64,000 nt of DNA from Chenopodium formosanum (taxonomy: Eukaryota > Streptophyta > Magnoliopsida > Caryophyllales > Amaranthaceae), in contig CM044859.1 of NCBI GenBank assembly GCA_024500155.1, positions 42,268,003 to 42,332,002 of the forward strand, written 5' to 3'. This document shows, piece after piece, positions 56,628 through 64,000 of the stretch. How positions within the stretch are numbered: the first letter of the stretch is position 1; each line of letters starts with the position of its first letter. The notes beneath the pieces were generated by a model. It was not told the origin of the DNA. It worked only from the letters and a program-made list of their open reading frames with translations, and did no database searches. The position numbers and the translations under genes are program-made.

Positions 56628-59160
56628 TGATGAGTGATATTTATTTTACTCTTAGGAAGTATTTTTAGAGTTATTTTCGTGTTTATTTTACCTTTTTTCC
56701 CCCTTTTATTCTCTTATTTTCTTTTTATTAACGTTTCTTGGTTATTTCTTAGTTTTAGTATGTTTTAATTTAATTTCTTTATCTAATTGGTTTCTAGTTT
56801 ATTTTCGTATTTTATTTGCTTTCGATTTATTTTATTTCGTTCCTTTTCTTTTTTACTTTCATAGTTTTTATTAGTTTTAAGTTTATTTTGTTATTTATTT
56901 GATTTTATTTACTTGTATAGTTTTATTTAATTTTTATTAGTTTAGTGTTATTTCTTTTATTTTGTATTTTATTTATTTAATTTTATTCTTTGTCCCAATT
57001 ATATTCATGGTTTTGTGTGTAGGTGTTCGGGTTTCATGTCAAGTGAGTTCGGAGCTCGGGGACGAGTTCAAGTGTGCTATACTTTGCTAGCTGCTGCCCA
57101 CCTCTTATCCATCACCCCACCTTCTTAACCACCTTCACCTACACATTCCCCCTGCTCCGCACACCACCATAGCCACCAATGGACTCAACCAACAACATCC
57201 ACCAGTCGTCATTCCCCAGCCAACAACAACCACACACATCACCACCAGCACCCACAAACCGCAACAACAGCAGCCCTACACCACCGCTACTTCCTTCCCC
57301 TGCACCACCGTCCACCAAAACCCACACCAATCACCCCCGTAACAGCCACCAACCTTTCCCCTGCTCCCTCATGCAACCACCAATTACCAACCCAGCCAGC
57401 CGGTGTTACCACCATCACCCACTATTTCCACCCTCACCTCGCAACAACTCCATACTCCCTCATTTCCACCACCGCAACAACAATAAAAACAACCAGCCAT
57501 GCCTCCCCTGTTCCAATTTGAACAACAGCAACCTCACCAAACCACGACTCCGACCACCGCAGCCACTCAATATCAGCCACCCAATCTCCGCATCCACTGT
57601 AATTACTCAACCCTTCAATCAAGCGCCCTAAATCATAGTAAATCGCAAATTAATCAAGTTCGAGCAAACCAATAAGTGTTCGTTCGAAGTGCGAGTAAGA
57701 AACTTTTGAGATTTTGTAATTTGAAGAGGTGTGGTCGAACACACCCAAGGTTTGACCGAAACAACCTCGTATTTTGGCCACACCAATCCATGGTTCGACC
57801 GAACCACTCCACGAGCTTCACACATGGTTTTTAATGAAGATTGAACGGTGGTGTTTGCTTGATGCCGATCTTCAATGATGATGAGCGGTGGTGATTTGAT
57901 GATGATGGTTGTTAGATTGATTTGGTGAGATGAAAAGCATGGGATTAAAACCCCATTTTAGAGCAGCTTAATTCGAAAGATGGAGAGGAAGCAGGGGTCT
58001 GATGTTTTTGGGGGATTTGTGGGTTAATTTTTATTTCCTTTTCTTTTATTTTTTTTATTTTATTTATTTCTTTCCCTTTTCTTATTTCTTTATTTTATTT
58101 TATTTTATTTTATTTTATTTTCCTTTTCTTAATTCTTTTTAATTCTTTTTCTTTATTAATTTCCTTCCTTTATTTTTCTATTTTTTTATTAGCTTTGTAT
58201 ATAAACCCATTTTTGGGGTAATTAGAAGGACAAAAAATACATTTACCATTTATTCTACTCTCTAATTAGTTTTTAGGAGAACTTCTCTGTCTAGGTTTAG
58301 GTTAGGATTAGAGTAGTTTAGAGAGAGAAAGTAACGGTTTCACCATTGTTGAGCTTGGATATTAAAGACGAATATTGATCATTTTGCTTGTAGATTTTCA
58401 CATTCAATCAATGAGAATCTCTATATCACTCCTCTATTTTTATTTGCTTTATTTTGATTATTATTTTAGTTGTTGGTATTGCTTGTTAATCTTGTTTATT
58501 CTATATTATTTGTTATTTAATCTTGTTATTAGCATGATTAGTAAATAATTTACCCATTAAGGAGATGGTTGTGGTGTAGTTGGATCTTGAGCATGTTCTA
58601 GGGTTTAGAATTGATTTATTTGTGATTAAAGTCTTTATATGCTTAATATTCTTTGATCTTCTTGCAAGTGCACATTGTTGGTTGATTAAAGGTGAATCTT
58701 TTCTAACAAGGAACAAAGGTTGACTTAGTTATGGTTCATTACTATTGATTGTTCTTTGATTGTACCTCCTAGTATATGGTTCTAATGTGGAAGCATATAG
58801 GCTATGTTAGGAGAAGCCAATTGACCCCAGAAGGCGGCTAGATTGGATCTTTTACTTTGATATTCGAGCATGTTTAGTTCATAATTAATAAATTTTTATG
58901 CCTTTGTTTATGTTCAAGTGAATGCTATACCTAAACCATTCCCCTTCATGTTTTATTTCTTGTTTTAGCATCTTTAGAATTTAGTTTATTTATCTCTTAT
59001 TCTAGACTAGCTTAATTGTCGATAACATTTGGTGGTGTTTATTCGTTCCCCGTGGTTCAACCCCTATGCTTGCCTAATACTCGTATTAGGTTTGTTTAGG
59101 TTGTATAAATTGTATTTGATCTAGGGATAGACAATTGACGACGCGTTTATTCCCTTATCA
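56628..59160 (+). repeat. 5' LTR of the gypsy element
   Basis: TGATGAGTGATATTTATT to CCCTTATCA, about 2,533 bases. T-rich at 56700-56990 and 58030-58190. TATATAAA at 58198-58205. The middle (57100-57630) is C-rich. The second half has transcribed R/U5 features up to the primer-binding site. Confidence 0.75.
57179..57631 (+). other. Low-complexity C-rich segment in the LTR
   Basis: A 150-codon plus frame of Pro/Asn/Ser/Gln/Thr with the start MDSTNNIHQSSFPSQQQ. Composition is driven by CACCA and CAACA repeats. No domain. It may be a captured host fragment or simple repeat. The minus-strand frames are shadows. Confidence 0.3.
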
Positions 59161-59163
59161 AAG

Positions 59164-59182
59164 TGGCGCCGTTTCCGGGGAA
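59164..59182 (+). other. Primer-binding site of the gypsy element
   Basis: TGGCGCCGTTTCCGGGGAA, three bases past the LTR end. Confidence 0.82.
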
Positions 59183-59282
59183 TGACTTCCATTACCGTTG
59201 TGTTATCTTATTGAGACTTGTCCAATGTTTATAATTTTCTTTCTATTTGTTGGTTTTTATTTGTGTTGCTTTATTTGAAAAA

Positions 59283-60131
59283 ATGGCTTATATTTCTATT
59301 CCTCAATTTGATAATGAATCGTTTTGGGTGTATTTCAATAGATTTGAGGATTTCCTAGATGGTGTTAAAGGTTTTACCAAGGGTAATTATTGTGAAATCA
59401 TCAATTTGGGATTAAATGAGCATTTTAGAGGAGTAGTTGACAATATGTTAAATGGTAGATTTCAAAACCTGTCTTCGGATGAAGCTTGGGATTTCTATTC
59501 ATGGTTAGCTAGGGATAATTATGATTTGGAGAGGGCAAATCATGAGCCTTATATTCGGAATTATCATGCTTTTAATGTTGATGCTAATTGTCATGATTTG
59601 TCTAATATGAATTCCCATGATGTGCTTGAAGCTCCCCATAGTGACCATGTAATGCATGAATTCAACTCCCCTCCCTCAATAGCTCAATGTAATGAGGTAC
59701 ATTATAATGATGATGAAGTGCATGTTCTTTCTCATATTGCATCCGATTTTTGCATGAATTCTAAAGGTGTGCCCCATAGTCCCATAGATGATTCCAATGA
59801 GCAAGCTTTTGACTTGTCTATCCATGATGATTTGGACTTATTTAAGATTATGGCCCAAATATTTCTTGAGTTTCAAACAGTAGCCCATAACCTTATGAGT
59901 GAGTTCATTGATAAGGCTTCATTAGAAAGAGATCATGAGTTTGAGAGAAATTTGCCCCCATTCACTCTTGATTTTGAGATGGTAGGCCTTGAGAAATTTA
60001 AGGGAGATGTTGTTCAAGGTTGTGAAGAGGAGGTTGAGGTCGAATCATTTGGAGTTTTTGAGCTTGAGGGAGATGTAGAACGTGAGGGTTTTCTTTCGAG
60101 AATCTTCTTTGCTAGTCTCTGTTTTAAATAG
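59283..60131 (+). CDS. Short gag-like protein of the gypsy element
   Basis: 282 residues. Start at 59283 (MAYISIPQFDNESFWVY) preferred to the in-frame 59247, which would add a hydrophobic MLVFICVALFEK lead lying in the leader. Residues 8-85 resemble the C-terminal half of Athila/Tat gag: ESFWVYFNRFEDFL, GLNEHFRGVVDNML, FQNLSSDEAWDFYSWLA. The rest is acidic and His-rich without a zinc knuckle. The frame closes with TAG at 60129-60131. It lacks the usual N-terminal half and any pol, so the element is probably non-autonomous. Confidence 0.6.
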   Translation: MAYISIPQFDNESFWVYFNRFEDFLDGVKGFTKGNYCEIINLGLNEHFRGVVDNMLNGRFQNLSSDEAWDFYSWLARDNYDLERANHEPYIRNYHAFNVDANCHDLSNMNSHDVLEAPHSDHVMHEFNSPPSIAQCNEVHYNDDEVHVLSHIASDFCMNSKGVPHSPIDDSNEQAFDLSIHDDLDLFKIMAQIFLEFQTVAHNLMSEFIDKASLERDHEFERNLPPFTLDFEMVGLEKFKGDVVQGCEEEVEVESFGVFELEGDVEREGFLSRIFFASLCFK

Positions 60132-60164
60132 TCGAATAACTTGATTATTCGATCATATTTTCAG

Positions 60165-61120
60165 ACGACCATCCACCCTATGGGGAGGATTCAGATTCCT
60201 ACTCAGTCTGTCCGCTACCCTGGCCCGATCGGTATCACGGAGGACCATATTGCTGACGCGCCGGAGGGTTATAGACAGGCGCTGGAGTCAGTGCCCGAGG
60301 TTTTTGAGCCGGTGAGTTTTCTTCGACGCATTATCCACTCTTTTAATGCTTCTTATTACTGATTTTTCTTTGTTTTATCCTCAGCCTAACCGCCCGGAGG
60401 TGATGGGAATCATGAAGCTGGTGGACGCACTGAAGTATTGCATCATCAAGCTTCGGCGTGGTGCGAGTTGTCGGAGCTCTAGCGACGTTCTTGAGGTATC
60501 GCTTGTTATTTTTTTCATTTCTACCATTTGTTTTATTCTGCATTGTTGACACCTTTTGATTTTGTGTCTTTCAGGAGCGACGGAGGTCCCGCTCGCGCTC
60601 GAGGCTTAGAGGCTCGGACGAGGAGGAGCTTGGTCGTGGTAGATGATCTCCTGAGGCTCACCGGCGTTCTCCGCGAGAGCCTCAGACTACTCAGCCATTC
60701 CAGGAGGCTCAGTGGCAGTAGGGTCAGTCTTCTCAGCGCTTCCCGGACCAGAGTCAAGGGCAGCGTCAGTAATTTTCACAGCCTCCAGTTCCCGATTTTG
60801 GGTCTCCTTTGGATCCTGGTTCATTCTCGGCTCCATTATCCGGGATTCCTCCACCGCTGTCGGGCTTGTTCTCGGTTCCGATGTATGGGATGATGCCTTC
60901 GCCGACGATTCTTGTATCTTTGGGCCAGTCTACTCCGTTTTCCGGTTGGACGGGTCCTGCCTTGAGCTTGGCTACTGCTGGGCCTACGGGGACTAGTAGG
61001 GACGCTACTCCCCGTACTCGGATGGTTGAGGGACTCTTCGGTTCGCCGTTCCCTTATACCCAGGGTGGACCACATGCACATGGTGGAGATGAGACTGATT
61101 CTGGTTCTAGAGATTTTTGA
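60165..61120 (+). pseudogene. Plant mobile domain gene, 3' exons
   Basis: Acceptor CATATTTTCAG at 60164. Exon 60165-60311 (VRYPGPIGITEDHIADAPEGYRQALESVPEVFEP, ends CCG/GTGAGT). Intron 60312-60384. Exon 60385-60495 (PNRPEVMGIMKLVDALKYCI, ends GAG/GTATCG). Intron 60496-60574. Exon from 60575, Arg/Ser-rich then Pro/Gly/Ser/Gln-rich, ends SGSRDF at 61120. Both introns are phase 0. The last exon has three in-frame stops (TGA, TAG, TAA). It lies in the same orientation as 50690-51646 and is taken to be its continuation across the nested insertions (inference). Confidence 0.62.
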
Positions 61121-61614
61121 CAGAGGGTTTTTGTACATACTGTGATGACACTTAACATATTTATGTATTACGACTCTTTGTACATTATTTACAGTTTATA
61201 TATTTATTATTGTGTGTGTTAGTGTGTGTCTGGGACTCTTTGTGTGTGATTGTGTATTTATTAACGAGACGACGAAAAAAAACATAAGTGGAGTAATGGA
61301 GGGTACCGACCTTCCCCAAAAGAAAAGAAATAAAAAAAGACACTCAAAATTAAATTACTTTCCCCGAAAGAAAGGAATAGAAAAGAAATAAATAAAAAAA
61401 ATGATGAATAAATAAATATAAAAAATATCTTCCCCAAAATAAAAATAAAATAAAAACAAAAGAAATAAAATCATAAAATAAAATAAAGATAAAAATAAAA
61501 AAGGTGAGAATTTTATTAGAAATAAAACTCTCAGAGAAGAATGAAAAATAAACGTTAAAGATAAGAAAATATAAAAAATCCGGATAGATACGGAAAAGAT
61601 GAAAAAAAAAAGCG
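61121..61614. other. AT-rich Tat-B-like interior
   Basis: Blocks TGGAGGGTACCGACCTTCCCC (about 61298) and CTTCCCCAAAATAAAA (about 61432) correspond, in order, to the reverse of 41100-41195. This shows a Tat-B-like interior in minus orientation. (TGTG)n near 61212-61240. A minus frame here is a poly-Phe/Ile translation. Confidence 0.5.
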
Positions 61615-61619
61615 CGTAA

Positions 61620-61720
61620 AGTGCCGTGACACGGCACTGTTCACCGTGTCACGGCAAAACCTGCCGTGTCACGGCAAAAGTTCCCGTGACACGGTGGAAT
61701 TTCCCTTGTCACGGGACGCG
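61620..61720. repeat. CCGTG-N-CACGG dyad cluster upstream of the DUF7745-like gene
   Basis: Five units: CCGTGACACGG, CCGTGTCACGG twice, CCCGTGACACGG and CCTTGTCACGGG. It lies 70 bases upstream of the gene's TATA box, so it is in promoter position. Confidence 0.88.
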
Positions 61721-61786
61721 TATTATTTAGCGGTTTGTTTTACGCGTGGGAAAAGATAAATTCTGGGCAGTTTCGAGCGCTTTTGC

Positions 61787-61794
61787 TATAAAAT
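61787..61794 (+). promoter_or_regulatory. TATA box of the DUF7745-like gene
   Basis: TATAAAAT in TTTTGCTATAAAATAAG. A start about 30 bases on (about 61818) excludes the ATG at 61815 and favours 61866. Confidence 0.6.
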
Positions 61795-61865
61795 AAGACC
61801 AGATTATTCACGATATGCATAATTACGAAACACAAAATAATTTAGAATTTCATATTTCAATAATC

Positions 61866-63428
61866 ATGTCTCAGAATTTTGATAATACATTGCGCGACTG
61901 GTCTTATTCTTTGACCAATGCTGAAAAAAGAGAGTTAGAATTTTGTCATGTCAGGGCTTTGCTAGCCCTGCGACATGTAGCTATTGAACATGATTTTCTT
62001 AGAGCAGCATTAGATTATTGGAGTCCAGAAACGCACTGTTTCAAATTTAATTATGATGAAATCTGTCCTCTGCCGGAGGAATTTGGTGCAATTTTTGGAT
62101 TTCCTGCTAGAAATCTTATTGCCATGCCTACCTTACGTGAATATTATTACCAAGACTTTGAATGCCATCTGAATCTAACAGATTCAGATTTAAATAGAAT
62201 TGTTTGTGGTAATGAAGTAGACCTAGAAAAACTTGCTAACTTATATTTTAATCGCCCTATCTCTGAGTCATATCATGTATATCGTAGAAGGGCATATATT
62301 TTTTGCATGTTTAGCAAGCTACTATTTGCAAACGGTAGGGTAGGACATGCTTGTCTAGCGTCTGTACTTGAGCATGTTGAATCCGGAAGATCTCCTATGC
62401 CGACGTGCCTTGGAGAAACATTTCGTGGCCTTGACGAGGCAAAAGCTGACCGAAAAGCCATCAGGAAGGGCTCTCTGGTACTATTACAGGTAAAAACACG
62501 CTCTGAATAGCCCCCGTGACACAAAACAGGCACCGTGTCACGGCGGGTGTCTGCCGTGACACGGTTAAAACTGTCGTGTCACGGGAATCTGCAGTATATT
62601 TTTTTTTTTCGATTAATTTTTTTTTTTTTTTTTTTGTTTTTTTTGCAGATTTGGTTGATGGAGCGTTTGGAATTATTTGAAGCCCCCGACGATATTGAAA
62701 AATATGGCCCTAACGACTTAGTCCGTAAGAAGAAGAATTACTCTGCGAACATGTCGTATGAAGATTGGAAAAATTTCTTTGCAAAGAGGGAATTTTCCAT
62801 TCGTTGGGTGGTTCCTTGGTTGAGGCTTACTAGGATGGTTGGCACGAATGAAACTCCATATTGTCGCGTTCCTAGTATCTCCAAACTGACCTTTTACTGT
62901 CCCTCTCGACTGATGCGGCAATACGGACTTGAACAAGTAATTCCACGCTATAACGATAGTCCTCGTGAAGTATCGTTGCATGAAAGTAACGTTCACAAGT
63001 ACGAGGCTTATTGGATTGGAAGACCTTTGTGGACTGTTTCTGCAAGTGACCAAGCTCCTCCTCCTTTATCTAGTGTATACAAGGCATGGTTGAACCCTAG
63101 AAGTAGGAGGGAACGATGCGGATCACGCAAGTTTGATGTAAAAAGCCGTCTTGGAGGTAAGAAAGCTCCTCTTAAAGATCGCCTAGGTCCGACAACACAA
63201 GGAATTGAGTTTAAGACTCCTAAGATGCCAAGAAAGAAGACCTTTGTGAAAGGAAAGGGTAAAGAAAAGATGGTGTATAGGGAGAAACAACCGAAGAAGT
63301 TCAAGAAAGGTGAAAGGGGTGAAAGTTCGACTAGGGGTGTGACGGTTCGGGCTACAAAAGACACACTAATGGTGACGGCCGACCTAATTGAGCAAGAGAA
63401 GGATGTTCCTAAAGAGAAGAGAGATTAG
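61866..63428 (+). CDS. Two-exon DUF7745-like gene, intact
   Basis: Exon 1 61866-62489 and exon 2 62649-63428, both in phase 0, give 467 residues without a stop. Exon 1: LEFCHVRALLALRHVAIEHDF, ALDYWSPETHCFKFNYDEICPLPEEF, an N-terminal pattern I associate with plant DUF7745 and more distantly with the plant mobile domain. Donor CAG/GTAAAA; acceptor TTTTTGCAG. Exon 2: IWLMERLELFEAP, IRWVVPWLRLTRM, a Lys/Arg-rich tail (PRKKTFVKGKGKEK, PKKFKKGERGE). No catalytic motif. Probably nuclear from the basic tail (inferred). Dyad clusters flank it on both sides and fill its intron. It lies antisense within a Tat-B-like interior. The intact frame suggests recent function or recent capture. Confidence 0.82.
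62490..62648 (+). other. Intron of the DUF7745-like gene with dyads
   Basis: 159 bases, GT-AG. Holds CCGTGACAC, CCGTGTCACGG, CCGTGACACGG and TCGTGTCACGGG at 62513-62584, then a long T-run before the acceptor. Confidence 0.85.
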
Positions 63429-63679
63429 ATCAATAGTGCTTTGCATTTTATTATTTATAATTTTTATTTTAAAATAAGGCATATGATGCCAATACTTGTA
63501 GTCGCATTTATTTTAATAATAGCACATTTATTTCAGCCTTAAAAATAAAAATTACAATGACTTTTATTCATTATTTATTTATCCGAGTCAAGGAGTCGGA
63601 CGCAATGGAAGAACGAAAATAAAAACTCGAACAATGAATCCGCAACAAATGCGCCAATAAATAAAACGGGAAACTGAAA
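63429..63679 (+). other. Downstream region of the DUF7745-like gene
   Basis: AT-rich 3' region with several TTATTT/AATAA runs that could serve as polyadenylation signals, and CGAGTCAAGGAGTCGGACGC at about 63583. No further gene. Confidence 0.4.
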
Positions 63680-64000
63680 ATCCACCGTGTCACGGTGAAA
63701 GAGTCCCGTGACACGGTACAAATTCCCGCGTCACGGCAAAATTTATTTATTTATTTTATTTATTTATTTTTACTGACAGAGGTGATGTGGCACGGGACAT
63801 TTCTCCCGTCAGACGGGATAAATTCCCGTGTCACGGGAGGTTCCCTGTCCTTTTTTCCGTTCAGAGGTTGCCGTGACACGGGAATTTCTCCCGTCAGACG
63901 GTATGAAATCCCGTGTCGCGGCATTTTTCCCCCTTTTTTTATTTATTTTTTATTTTGCCGTGACGTAATGCTAAACCGACACGCATATTAGATCAACAGA
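63680..64000. repeat. CCGTG-N-CACGG dyads; reverse copy of the Tat-B leader
   Basis: 63683-63735 has three dyads. 63782-63840 and 63850-63920 read in reverse match the Tat-B leader copies at 37652-37820: the same order of CCGTGACACGGGAA, CCCGTC-N-GACGGG and GTCCCGTGCCACATCAC. Short T-runs replace the A-runs. A plus frame at 63695-63991 is a repeat translation. Confidence 0.85.

Larger units (their letters stand above)
56628..60131 (+). mobile_element. Gypsy element with 5' LTR and short gag, 3' part lost
   Basis: LTR 56628-59160, primer-binding site 59164-59182 and gag-like ORF 59283-60131, then an abrupt return to a different gene. Inserted in the gag of the Tat-B-like element. No 3' LTR in the window. 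The TGGCGCCGTTTCCGGGGAA site is typical of Athila/Tat elements. Confidence 0.75.

Noticed and set aside
5324..59182. tRNA-like matches at 5324, 15549, 26594, 36382, 48564 and 59164
   Set aside because: They are primer-binding sites beside LTRs, 14-20 bases long, not tRNA genes; no cloverleaf surrounds them.
59247..59282. Upstream ATG of the short gag
   Set aside because: Adds a hydrophobic stretch in the leader; the ATG at 59283 starts the conserved part.
60833..61138. Minus-strand 100-codon frame
   Set aside because: Shadow of the PMD last exon; it has no domain and lacks splice support.

Overview
The window is repeat-dense plant nuclear DNA. It shows plant LTR-retrotransposon lineages (Ty1/copia and Ty3/gypsy of the Tat type with a dual RNase H), a CACTA transposon end, GT-AG introns and plant-only domain families (plant mobile domain, a DUF7745-like domain, a Transposase_28-like domain). 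A eudicot is likely; the species cannot be told from the sequence. No ordinary host gene, tRNA, rRNA or CRISPR is visible.

Layout, left to right. 1-1939: right end of a CACTA element with subterminal repeats. 2128-2619: a copia LTR fragment. 2620-3667 and 12432-13120: one old copia element (copia-A, minus strand) whose gag is split by a Tat-like element (Tat-A, 3668-12426) that itself holds a truncated gypsy LTR and an inverted copy of its own LTR. 14298-15943: LTR plus leader of a copia-B family element. 15944-27089: a Tat-lineage gypsy element (Tat-C, minus strand) with decayed gag-pol and, on the opposite strand next to its 3' LTR, a multi-exon gene with a Transposase_28-like region and a coiled-coil last exon. 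27090-29669: a minus-strand Tat-A-family 3' LTR and interior, whose antisense plant-mobile-domain gene continues at 49964-51646 and 60165-61120. That gene is split by copia-B (29670-49958, target duplication TGGTT) and by a second Tat-B-like insertion (51647-56627) that is truncated by another gypsy element (56628-60131). Inside copia-B lies the best-preserved element, Tat-B (34273-44362): 10,090 bp, two 2,108-bp LTRs, target duplication GTTTT, and a gag gene but no pol. 61290-64000: interior of a Tat-B-like element in minus orientation, carrying an intact two-exon gene of the DUF7745 type on the plus strand.

The relative order of insertions can be read: copia-A before Tat-A; the Tat-A-family element before copia-B; copia-B before Tat-B. 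All polyproteins except the Tat-B gag, the short 59283-60131 gag and the DUF7745-like gene are broken, mostly by in-frame stops that look like C-to-T changes in Gln or Arg codons.

The most unusual signal is structural. The Tat-like elements carry arrays of short inverted-repeat units. In three arrays of Tat-B (40.6-42.1 kb) the loop is constant while the arms change in a compensated way, and the same arrays are present in the related minus-strand copy. A separate 11-base dyad, CCGTG-N-CACGG, is scattered dozens of times through the LTR, leader and gene intron, with a compensated form CCGTC-N-GACGG.
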